From: a virus
Direction: 5' to 3' (one strand)
IMG/VR virus record: IMGVR_UViG_3300017746_000020
Location: 1 to 49,715 of that record
DNA length: 49,715 bases
The translations under genes were made by a program, and so were the position numbers. How positions within the stretch are numbered: the stretch's first letter is position 1; each line of letters begins with the position of its first letter. This document shows positions 6,742-13,145 of the stretch, in pieces. The notes under the pieces are model-generated. The model saw only the letters and a list, made by a program, of their open reading frames with translations, was not told the DNA's origin and made no database searches.

Positions 6742-7044
6742 TCAGCTGATCTGGTTTAGCCACGCTGCGACCAACACCAGCTGCTGATGCTTTCCGCTAG
6801 TATTCTGCCTAAGAACACCCTTGATCCTCCCAGAGACAATTACGCGGTCGCCTTTTTGCCAATCACTAGTGATCTCTGCTAATGCGTCCCAAGCGTCAAC
6901 TGAGATATATGCTGGCGCGGGATCAACGTCGTTGCTGACTGCGACAACGAACTCTGTAACGACTCTGTCGCTTTTGGTCTCCTTGTAGATTGCGTTGTCC
7001 ACAAGGTTTCCGCTAATTACAATTTCATTTAGGTTTCGGGCCAT
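6742..7044 (-). CDS. Second SSB/PriB-like OB-fold protein
   Basis: The 100-residue protein has an SSB-type OB-fold: LNEIVISGNLVDNAIYKETK, VTEFVVAVSNDVD, YISVDAWDALAEI and GDRVIVSGRIKGVLR. It lacks the acidic C-terminal tail of the first SSB and is close in size to PriB. It could bind ssDNA with a different partner or modify the first SSB. It is the last gene of the DNA-metabolism operon and overlaps the upstream gene by 20 bases. Confidence 0.75.
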   Translation of the reverse strand: MARNLNEIVISGNLVDNAIYKETKSDRVVTEFVVAVSNDVDPAPAYISVDAWDALAEITSDWQKGDRVIVSGRIKGVLRQNTSGKHQQLVLVAAWLNQIS

Positions 7045-7387
7045 TTGCTATTTTCAATAGAACATCAGCATGAGACGGCTCATCGTCTCGATCAAAACAC
7101 GCTAAATCTTTGCCCCGTAAATTATTCCAAATATCAGTTAGGCTGATCAGCAAATCTCCAGCGTGTAAAGCTGACTCAAATTTATCGACACACTCTTGTT
7201 TGGTTTCGCATCGGAAATTTTTCAAACGCAATTTTTTTGCTGCTGACAAATCAATTGTTGACCAAGGTATAGATTTTGAACTAGCTAAAAAAAATGGATT
7301 TCCCCATCTCCCTGGGCGATCAACGCGCACAACACCAGCGCCGACTTCTTTCACTCCTCTTTTTTGGCGGTAAAATCTTTTGGGCAT
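7025..7387 (-). CDS. DUF4326-like protein with lost cysteines
   Basis: The 120-residue protein matches the DUF4326 pattern: VVRVDRPGRWGNPFFL near residue 19, then ECVDKFESAL, LRGKDLACF and SHADVLLKIAN at the C-terminus. Family members usually end in CxC...CHxDVL, a likely metal or catalytic cluster. Here the second Cys and the Cys before His are replaced (ACFDRDDEPSHADV), leaving one Cys. The family function is unknown, and this copy may have lost metal binding. An ATCCTACT motif lies just before the ATG. Confidence 0.75.
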   Translation of the reverse strand: MPKRFYRQKRGVKEVGAGVVRVDRPGRWGNPFFLASSKSIPWSTIDLSAAKKLRLKNFRCETKQECVDKFESALHAGDLLISLTDIWNNLRGKDLACFDRDDEPSHADVLLKIANGPKPK

Positions 7388-7397
7388 ACAGTAGGAT
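7388..7397 (-). promoter_or_regulatory. ATCCTACT start-proximal motif, copy 3
   Basis: On the minus strand ATCCTACTGT runs directly into the ATG at 7387. It matches the core of the motif seen at 5292 and 6103. Confidence 0.4.
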
Positions 7398-7407
7398 AAT
7401 TAAATAA

Positions 7408-8886
7408 CTAATCGTTTTGCGATAAAATTTTCCACGCTAAAGCAGCGGCTTGAGGGCATTGCCCATTGCCAATAGCCTTCAACCTCCCTACACGATGTTT
7501 TCTTTCGCTGGTAACTCTGGGGATTTGGCCTGTGTTGCTGCGTTCTGTCAGCATGACCTGAGAAGGTAAGTTTTCGTTAAACCCTGTTGGATGATTTGGC
7601 GTTATTGTGTGACCCTTGCTATCTCTCGAAACGGGTGTAGACCAAGTTTCAGTTTGCAATTCATCGGCTGGATCAACAGACCAATCTCGCCAATCGAGCT
7701 CGGTTATTGCATCCATACTAGTCCACCCAACAGGCCACCCCATAATCCATTCAACCCAATCTGGATTAAGGTGTCCGGTCACAGTCTCAACGCCTTTTCC
7801 GTCAATGACCGCGTTTGGTAAAGCATCATGCGCACGGCTTTTGCCATCCTTTCGCGTCAGTGATTCAGTTTTATATCCACCTTTGAAATCTCTGGCGGTT
7901 GGCGTTGGATAGATTTTGTGAGGATTGAATGCAGCTGCGGTAAGGTTGTTTTGATGATTCTCTCGCCACTTTTTGGTGGCTTTGTTGGAATCTTGAACTG
8001 TTGGCGTAGGCCAATTTTGATCTCGCTTCGCAACTTGAACTCGAAGTGAATGCTTTGTCCCTTGATGTTCAGTTTGCATTTCCCATTCAGTTGGCTCTCC
8101 GTGTTTGGCTTCTTGAGCTCGCGGCGTAGGCCACTGAGCGTGTTCCACGGCGGCTGTGAGGTTGTGTTTTACGGCGGCGGTCATTCCCTTGCGTTTGATG
8201 AGTGTATCGAGACCTTCCTCGCCTCCGACTCTGGGCGTGGGCCACCTTACTTTTGCGGCAACTTGTTGCGGCAAGCCTATTTGAGCCAACCCTCCGTTTT
8301 TTTTGTAGTAATGTCTGCAATTGCTGCCAACAGGCTCGCCATTTTGAGTTTCTAATTGGTCAAGGGTAATTCCTGGTTCGTTAGCTGCCGGACTGCGCCA
8401 ACTCTCCACCAATCCAGATTCTATCTCGCTTGTGGGGAGCTCCGACATGATGCGCTCCGACAACACCCCACTTCGCATCATACCCCATTTCGGTAAGGTC
8501 ACTGAGGACTCTGGTAAGTCCTCTTCCCACAAGCATTGGTGAGTTTTCCACGAAGACGAATCTCGGTCGTATTTCACCGACAATTCTTGCCATGTGTTCC
8601 CACATACCTGATCGCTCTCCGTCGATCCCGGCTCCTTTTCCTGCACAAGAGATGTCTTGACAGGGAAAGCCGCCAGATACGACATCAACACGTCCTCGCC
8701 ATTGTTTTCCGTCAAAAGTTTGAACGTCATCCCAGATTGGGAAAGGTTGCAGTTGGCCATCGTTCTGGCGTTGAACCAAGACGGAAGCTGCATAGGCGTC
8801 CCATTCCACAGCGCACACTGTTCGCCATCCAAGAAGTTTTCCCCCAAGTATTCCTCCGCCAGCACCTGCGAATAAAGCCAACTCAT
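7408..8886 (-). CDS. 492-aa partner frame overprinting the C5 methyltransferase
   Basis: This 492-codon frame covers the whole methyltransferase frame (8381-8890) in the +1 frame and extends about 970 bases past it. Its N-terminal part (FPVKTSLVQEKEPGS, KYDRDSSSWKTHQCLWEEDL, LPKWGMMRSGVL) resembles a protein type I recall from phages and prophages beside cytosine methyltransferases. The middle has five copies of a [WY]xTPxxxD unit (WPTPRVGG, WPTPRAQEA, WPTPTVQDS, YPTPTARDF, WSTPVSRDS). The C-terminus has LNPDWVEWIMGWPVGWT and RLKAIGNGQCPQAAALAWKIL, the latter looking like methyltransferase motif X. It may be a separate partner protein, the target-recognition half of a split enzyme, or the product of +1 frameshifting. 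Start 8886 follows the upstream stop with no gap. Confidence 0.7.
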   Translation of the reverse strand: MSWLYSQVLAEEYLGENFLDGEQCALWNGTPMQLPSWFNARTMANCNLSQSGMTFKLLTENNGEDVLMSYLAAFPVKTSLVQEKEPGSTESDQVCGNTWQELSVKYDRDSSSWKTHQCLWEEDLPESSVTLPKWGMMRSGVLSERIMSELPTSEIESGLVESWRSPAANEPGITLDQLETQNGEPVGSNCRHYYKKNGGLAQIGLPQQVAAKVRWPTPRVGGEEGLDTLIKRKGMTAAVKHNLTAAVEHAQWPTPRAQEAKHGEPTEWEMQTEHQGTKHSLRVQVAKRDQNWPTPTVQDSNKATKKWRENHQNNLTAAAFNPHKIYPTPTARDFKGGYKTESLTRKDGKSRAHDALPNAVIDGKGVETVTGHLNPDWVEWIMGWPVGWTSMDAITELDWRDWSVDPADELQTETWSTPVSRDSKGHTITPNHPTGFNENLPSQVMLTERSNTGQIPRVTSERKHRVGRLKAIGNGQCPQAAALAWKILSQND

Positions 8887-8890
8887 TCAT
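8381..8890 (-). CDS. C5-cytosine DNA methyltransferase, catalytic part
   Basis: The 169-residue product carries the catalytic motifs of Dcm-type enzymes: motif I LFAGAGGGILGG, motif IV GGFPCQDIS with the nucleophilic Cys, motif VI FVFVENSP and motif VIII HKRDRIWI. It then stops (TAA at 8383-8381) without target-recognition domain or motifs IX-X. A typical phage enzyme of this type runs to about 300 residues or more. A motif X-like segment lies in the overlapping +1 frame. Either the enzyme is split, made full length by frameshifting, or truncated. The start overlaps the HTH gene stop as ATGA. Confidence 0.85.
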   Translation of the reverse strand: MNELALFAGAGGGILGGKLLGWRTVCAVEWDAYAASVLVQRQNDGQLQPFPIWDDVQTFDGKQWRGRVDVVSGGFPCQDISCAGKGAGIDGERSGMWEHMARIVGEIRPRFVFVENSPMLVGRGLTRVLSDLTEMGYDAKWGVVGAHHVGAPHKRDRIWIGGELAQSGS

Positions 8891-9216
8891 TTCTGTGGGT
8901 TTGAGGTTTCATTTTGATTTGCGTCGCTGACTCGCAGGAACTCTTCAAGACTTGGGTTGCTGCGCAGCCTTATCAATCGACCACTCGGGCCTCTTTCTAT
9001 TTCTGCCTCTGGGCAAGTTTTGCTTTTAAGTCTCCGCTGCAGCGTTGATGAGGATATTCCTGTTCTGTTGCATAAATCATTAGGCGATTCCCAAGATCGC
9101 AAACTATGGATACCATAATTTTGCAATTTGAGCCAATGCTGAACTTTTTCTAGCATTTCGCTTTGTGAGGTTGCTACTAAGGTAATTACAGTTCTAGGTG
9201 TTTCAAGATTTGGCAT
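8887..9216 (-). CDS. Small HTH DNA-binding protein
   Basis: The 109-residue protein contains a helix-turn-helix, ESPNDLCNRTGISSSTLQRR (about residues 43-62), followed by a basic wing-like segment (RGPSGRLIRLRSNPSLEEFL). It may be a regulator or an excisionase-like accessory protein; no integrase is present to support the latter. It overlaps the replication-initiator gene by 14 bases. Its TGA is shared with the methyltransferase start and directly abuts the start of the overprinting frame. Confidence 0.6.
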   Translation of the reverse strand: MPNLETPRTVITLVATSQSEMLEKVQHWLKLQNYGIHSLRSWESPNDLCNRTGISSSTLQRRLKSKTCPEAEIERGPSGRLIRLRSNPSLEEFLRVSDANQNETSNPQK

Positions 9217-10159
9217 TTTTCCAAGTTTCGTATTCGTTTTCTAAGTTTTCCCAAGCTCCCTTTCTGCCGATGAGATCAGGATTGTAGTCATTGAGGAAAT
9301 CCTCAAAATCTGCTGGTTGTCCGCGCTTCAGCGTAGTTTTCTTGGCGACGCCCCCGGTAGCAGTGTTTTTTCTGCGGGTAGCCCTATCAACCTCGCCAAG
9401 CCAATTGTGCAACAGCGTAATCAAATCTCTGCGCCTTATGTCAGAATGCGATTCGATGGTCGCACGGTAATATGAGCGCACGTCGCGGTATTCGCTCTCG
9501 TCAAGGGGAAGGATGTTGAGAAGTGCTTTCGCCTCAGCGACCGTCCAGAGCGTGGTCTCTCTGCGATTGAATAAGCTTCCAAGCTCAACCATCAACGGAG
9601 TATTCCGATTCACTCTGCGCGTCATCGCTGCTTTCTCACTGAGAGATTTCCATCCTGATGGCATCACTCCTTGAACTTCGAGAGAAGTTTTATCAGTTTC
9701 TTCTACTCTTTTCTCTTCTACTCTTTTCTCTTCTATTCTAGAAGGAGTTGATTCGTCTTGAATCGGAGTCGGCTCAGAGCTAACTCCGAACATATCTATT
9801 TGCTCTTGTGTATCAAGGGTTTCGACTAATAACCAACCGATTTCGGAGCTAGACAAAACGTCAAGAGCTCGCTGAATCTTTTGTCTTGGAACTCTTAGTT
9901 TGACTGACAGCGTGCGAGCGTCATGCGGTGTGCCGTTTATACCTCGGATCAAAACTCCTCTTGTATCGGATTGTGAAGCCTCGAGGACTAAGAGAATGAA
10001 TAGACCATAGATTTCTAAGCCATCCTTCTCCATCAGAAGCGCCGACATACCGTAGCTAGCTGGATTATAAGGGACGGGAACCCACTTCATTGTGTCACAA
10101 CGCTTTGACTGCGACACTTCAAAGGTCGAAGACCATTTGCTGATTCGATAAATTTTCAT
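9203..10159 (-). CDS. Putative phage replication initiator / helicase-loader-like protein
   Basis: The 318-residue protein has an N-terminal winged-helix-like region (GLEIYGLFILLVLEASQS; ARTLSVKLRVPRQKIQRALD) like replication organisers of temperate phages. A Glu/Arg-rich linker (RIEEKRVEEKRVEE) is encoded by 15-base tandem repeats. A helical C-terminal part follows (residues about 175-318), ending in basic and acidic segments. Its place next to RecE/RecT supports a replication role. No polymerase or helicase is encoded here, so it would load host proteins. I chose ATG 10159 (MKIYRISKW); the longer form starts inside the nuclease gene. Confidence 0.6.
   Translation of the reverse strand: MKIYRISKWSSTFEVSQSKRCDTMKWVPVPYNPASYGMSALLMEKDGLEIYGLFILLVLEASQSDTRGVLIRGINGTPHDARTLSVKLRVPRQKIQRALDVLSSSEIGWLLVETLDTQEQIDMFGVSSEPTPIQDESTPSRIEEKRVEEKRVEETDKTSLEVQGVMPSGWKSLSEKAAMTRRVNRNTPLMVELGSLFNRRETTLWTVAEAKALLNILPLDESEYRDVRSYYRATIESHSDIRRRDLITLLHNWLGEVDRATRRKNTATGGVAKKTTLKRGQPADFEDFLNDYNPDLIGRKGAWENLENEYETWKNAKS
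9701..9745. repeat. 15-bp tandem repeat inside initiator gene
   Basis: TTCTACTCTTTTCTC occurs twice in tandem (9701-9715, 9716-9730), followed by a decayed third copy. The unit is five codons (EEKRV). As repeats inside a replication-initiator gene, these could be origin iterons as in lambdoid O genes, or only a low-complexity linker. Confidence 0.8.
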
Positions 10160-10173
10160 GTTCGTAATTATCC

Positions 10174-11115
10174 TTAAATATTGTTGAGTAGTTGCTCCAC
10201 CCACGCTGGCGGCATGATTTCTGCAACTCCAATTCTAGGCCAATCGTCATGCTGGTAGGCGTTGGCAATATTAAACAAGTCGCAGCGATACTCTCTACGG
10301 CCAAGCTCAAGCCATTCATCTGGTATCCAATGCAAAGCGCACTCGTAAGGCCATTCTTTCTCAACTGCTAGTATTCCAGCGCGACGCTTGTCAAGGCCAG
10401 CCAATCTGCAGACATCAACATAAAACGCTAATTGCTTGTGGTAACCATATTTCTGGATGTGCGCAGAGAATGGCTCAACCGCAGCGTTGAAAGTTGTTTT
10501 CAAATCTATTACAGAGTCGTTCTCGTTTTTGAGTAAATCCAATCTAGCTTTTAATTGCATTGCCCAAGGCTGATCGTTTTGGCCACCAGAGTAGGCGCCA
10601 AACACAGTCACCTCTGTATCGCTGCCGCAAATCAACTCCCAAACTTCTGTGTATTCTCGGATTGATTCGCACATTCCAGACATTTGCAGAAACCAATCTG
10701 CGTCGATTTCTTCAACGCCTTGATCGAATCCTTGTCTCCAATCTTTGTATGATTTGTGCGCCCTAGAAAAAGAAGTTGGTATTTTGAGCTGGCGTGATGG
10801 AGGGCGCTCAGCATTTACTTGCTTCACGCGCTCCACCTCCATTTTCATCAACTCTTCTTTTTGCGCCGAATCAAGCAGTATGTTGGTTTTGTAAAACAGT
10901 TCTGGTTCCAACAGAAGCGTGTGGAACTGGCGACCAGCGAGCAAGGCTTGTGTTTCCTTCATGCCGCGATCAGGATTATCGACTATAGTTTTGAACCGCC
11001 AGAGGCTTCTCTGCGCGGCTTTCATTTTAGTATTGTTTAGTCCATCAGCTAGCGCATACGCCTCAAATGACAAATCTGGGAAAACTCCGTTAATTGGTGT
11101 AGTAGGATTGAACAT
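10174..11115 (-). CDS. RecE-like PD-(D/E)XK exonuclease
   Basis: The 313-residue protein matches the nuclease domain of RecE-like phage exonucleases (DUF3799/PDDEXK group). It has an N-terminal QSSLWRFK-like segment (AAQRSLWRFKTIVDNPDRG), GRQFHTLLLEPE near residue 60, LKARLDLL with metal-binding Asp, VIDLKTT with catalytic Asp and Lys, and the helix YGYHKQLAFYVDVC. It would resect dsDNA ends 5'-3' to give ssDNA for the RecT-like annealing protein encoded just upstream (stop 11120, four bases away). It is much shorter than E. coli RecE, as usual for phages. Confidence 0.88.
   Translation of the reverse strand: MFNPTTPINGVFPDLSFEAYALADGLNNTKMKAAQRSLWRFKTIVDNPDRGMKETQALLAGRQFHTLLLEPELFYKTNILLDSAQKEELMKMEVERVKQVNAERPPSRQLKIPTSFSRAHKSYKDWRQGFDQGVEEIDADWFLQMSGMCESIREYTEVWELICGSDTEVTVFGAYSGGQNDQPWAMQLKARLDLLKNENDSVIDLKTTFNAAVEPFSAHIQKYGYHKQLAFYVDVCRLAGLDKRRAGILAVEKEWPYECALHWIPDEWLELGRREYRCDLFNIANAYQHDDWPRIGVAEIMPPAWVEQLLNNI
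11098..11109 (-). promoter_or_regulatory. AATCCTACTACA motif inside first codons, copy 4
   Basis: The sequence AATCCTACTACA spans codons 3-6 of the RecE-like gene (encoding NPTT). Unlike the other copies it lies after the start, so it may be chance or an element not tied to initiation. Confidence 0.3.
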
Positions 11116-11119
11116 GATT

Positions 11120-12127
11120 TTAGGTGTTTGAATTTATTGATTGAGTTTCATTAACAAGTGTATCGAATTTTTCTATAATAGACCTCAGCGTAGGGATTCC
11201 TAAATCTCGCCAGCTTTGCCCTGGTTTGATTATGCGATGCGCCTCTAGAATATCGTAAAGCATTGCATCGTTTAGCTCTTTCTCTTCAAGAAGCGCTTCA
11301 ACCTCTTGGAATATATCAGCTGTAGCATTATCGAGAAGTTGCACGTCAGCCTTTTCTTCAATTTTTATTTCGGCTGAGAGACGCTCCTCGTTTTCGGATT
11401 CTCTGACGGGATCATGGCGATTGTCCATATCGACCATCCTAGTAAACTCATCTGTTCGCGGGAGCCACTTCATCATGTTTTTGAGGCAAGTTCGCTTACG
11501 CATATCATCAGGATCACTTTGGTTGGGGCCGCTTTTAAAACTTTTAGATCGCTGGCGTTTATTCTCTACGTCCGCAATATCCATGACGTGGATTTGCACA
11601 GGTGAGTCTGCAAACTTTACGCGCGTATAAACGGCTATTGGTTCAGCGGCTCCCCTTGGAAATGTGGGCTTGTGAATTAGCTTGTCGCTGCCATCTTCGT
11701 TGCCGCCAGCGATAAACTCAAATTCATCGCCGTCATAGACTACGTTGCCATCGACAATTTGTGCTTTTGCGTAATCTCGCAACACCCGAACGAAACCCTT
11801 GTAATCAACAATCAGACTGCACTCTAGTTTGTAAGAGCCGTCAGCTTGCTTCCGATTGTAGGGTATCAAGTGCGCGTCATAGCCGTTAGGCATCAGCCCA
11901 AACTCCACTAGCTCAAGGACGCATCTGGCAATAGACAATTTTGTGCATTGCTGCAACTTTGCATTCTTCTCAATGGCCGTAGTGAATGAACGCTCAAGGC
12001 GCTTCACGAACGATTCTCGGTCAGGGGCAGCAATTGATGACGGCAATGCTTTTGCGATTTCGGCGTGAGTGTTGTCTGATCTGACCCACTCCACCAACGA
12101 TTTGACTTTTGGATTGTTTCTGCTCAT
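11120..12127 (-). CDS. recT: RecT-family ssDNA annealing protein
   Basis: The 335-residue protein matches RecT. The N-terminal half includes LERSFTTAIEKNAKLQQC, VLELVEFGLMPNGYDAHLIPY and LECSLIVDYKGFVRVLRDYA, the core of the annealing domain; YTRVKFAD and KNMMKWLPRTDEF follow. The acidic C-terminus (about residues 245-335) is variable, as in the family. It pairs complementary ssDNA made by the RecE-like nuclease and probably acts in recombination-dependent replication or repair. An ATCCTACTACC motif sits 9 bases before the ATG. Confidence 0.92.
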   Translation of the reverse strand: MSRNNPKVKSLVEWVRSDNTHAEIAKALPSSIAAPDRESFVKRLERSFTTAIEKNAKLQQCTKLSIARCVLELVEFGLMPNGYDAHLIPYNRKQADGSYKLECSLIVDYKGFVRVLRDYAKAQIVDGNVVYDGDEFEFIAGGNEDGSDKLIHKPTFPRGAAEPIAVYTRVKFADSPVQIHVMDIADVENKRQRSKSFKSGPNQSDPDDMRKRTCLKNMMKWLPRTDEFTRMVDMDNRHDPVRESENEERLSAEIKIEEKADVQLLDNATADIFQEVEALLEEKELNDAMLYDILEAHRIIKPGQSWRDLGIPTLRSIIEKFDTLVNETQSINSNT

Positions 12128-12136
12128 TTTGTTTTT

Positions 12137-12147
12137 GGTAGTAGGAT
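12137..12147 (-). promoter_or_regulatory. ATCCTACTACC motif upstream of recT, copy 5
   Basis: ATCCTACTACC on the minus strand is followed by CAAAAACAA and the ATG at 12127. It lies just after a hairpin (12151-12186). Confidence 0.4.
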
Positions 12148-12150
12148 GCC

Positions 12151-12186
12151 ATTAGGGGCGGGTTGACATTTGTCCTCGCCCCTAAT
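12151..12186. other. Stable hairpin between winged-helix gene and recT
   Basis: ATTAGGGGCG (12151-12160) and CGCCCCTAAT (12177-12186) form a perfect 10-pair stem around a 16-base loop. A T-run follows only on the plus strand (12185-12191), where no gene needs terminating. In the leftward transcript it could be an attenuator, a processing site or mRNA stabiliser before recT. Confidence 0.65.
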
Positions 12187-12198
12187 TTTTCCTAGTGA

Positions 12199-12705
12199 TT
12201 AAATACTCAAAGTTCCTGCGCGGAATCTTTTCAAATAAGCGAAGCCCAGGAAAACACCTTCGATGTGATACCCATTCCTTGCGTTTTTAAAGGCGCCCAC
12301 TCTGACAGATTCTGGATTTTCATTGAAATCTGGAAAATGACTAACGGCAACTAATTCGCCAACGTCAGGCAAAGCTTGCTTTTTCCTTTCGTGTTCACCA
12401 TTGCCTGTGACCCAAACGATTTGCTCTCGACCGCTTTCGCCAAGTCGCCGCTTACCGCTGTCGGCAATGATACCCTTGCGTCGAAGTGGAGCTAGGCGCG
12501 GAGTAAGGCTTTCGTGTTTAATGCCTGTAATTTGCTGAATTTGAGAAGAGGTTAACCCATCCTCAGAATTTGAGACGGCAGCAGCAACTTTCTTCGCTAT
12601 TGAAGAAGCGTTTTTTCCCTTCATAGAGTGTGCTGCCGCTAGCGACGTTTTTGGGTCTAATGCGCGAGACCAAGCCTCAGCGGTTTCATTTTTTTCTTGT
12701 TCCAT
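12199..12705 (-). CDS. Winged-helix DNA-binding protein
   Basis: The 168-residue protein has a MarR/Lrp-like winged helix at about residues 50-98: LTSSQIQQITGIKHESLTPR (recognition region), LAPLRRKGIIADSGKRR and a wing ending REQIVWV. Such proteins in phage recombination operons are usually regulators or nuclease accessories. The last 60 residues have no motif I know. The start overlaps the RusA gene end by 20 bases. Confidence 0.65.
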   Translation of the reverse strand: MEQEKNETAEAWSRALDPKTSLAAAHSMKGKNASSIAKKVAAAVSNSEDGLTSSQIQQITGIKHESLTPRLAPLRRKGIIADSGKRRLGESGREQIVWVTGNGEHERKKQALPDVGELVAVSHFPDFNENPESVRVGAFKNARNGYHIEGVFLGFAYLKRFRAGTLSI

Positions 12706-13063
12706 TTATTTTTATTTCAGTTTTTTGTTCTGTGACTTTCGCCACCTTAACTTGGTGACAAAAAATGTTTGTGACTACCGAAGGGTCATCCTCTATCAGA
12801 ATGCCAGCGTGCCTCATGGCATCTAGCGGGACTTTGCAAGCGGCGTAGAGGTTATCGATGTCTAGGGGTTGCCGCGCATAATGCCTAACTATTTCTATTT
12901 CGGCTTCCTCAAAAGGTTCTCCAAAATCGTTGCCAGCAGCAGCCCGGATCATAAGAATCCATTTTTCTTTGACCTTCCTGTAGGCGTGAAAATGCATCCG
13001 CATCAGCCCTTTGCTACCGTTTAAACTGGGGGCTAACTCGTCAACTATGAGCTTTGTGGTCAT
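12686..13063 (-). CDS. rusA: RusA-like Holliday junction resolvase
   Basis: The 125-residue protein matches RusA. It has an N-terminal strand segment, then RQPLDIDNLYAACKVPLDAM with the DxDN metal motif, and GILIEDDPSVV with the second acidic pair. RusA is a dimeric endonuclease that resolves four-way junctions formed in recombination and replication. I chose ATG 13063 (MTTKLIVDEL), which keeps the divergent gap to the terminase; a longer form would overlap terL. It is the first gene of the DNA-metabolism operon. Confidence 0.88.
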   Translation of the reverse strand: MTTKLIVDELAPSLNGSKGLMRMHFHAYRKVKEKWILMIRAAAGNDFGEPFEEAEIEIVRHYARQPLDIDNLYAACKVPLDAMRHAGILIEDDPSVVTNIFCHQVKVAKVTEQKTEIKINGTRKK

Positions 13064-13145
13064 ATTAGGTTCAAAAAGACCGATTAAATTGACCGTTTCT
13101 AGGGAATTATCAAGAAAAATGGACAATTTAATTTGAACGCCTATT

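Noticed and set aside
8050-8355. Plus-strand frame of 101 codons opposite the methyltransferase locus
   Set aside because: Antisense to two overlapping frames that show family-like sequence; it has no features of its own.
8887-9216. Excisionase
   Set aside because: Small HTH protein fits by size, but no integrase or attachment-site-like repeat is visible in the window.
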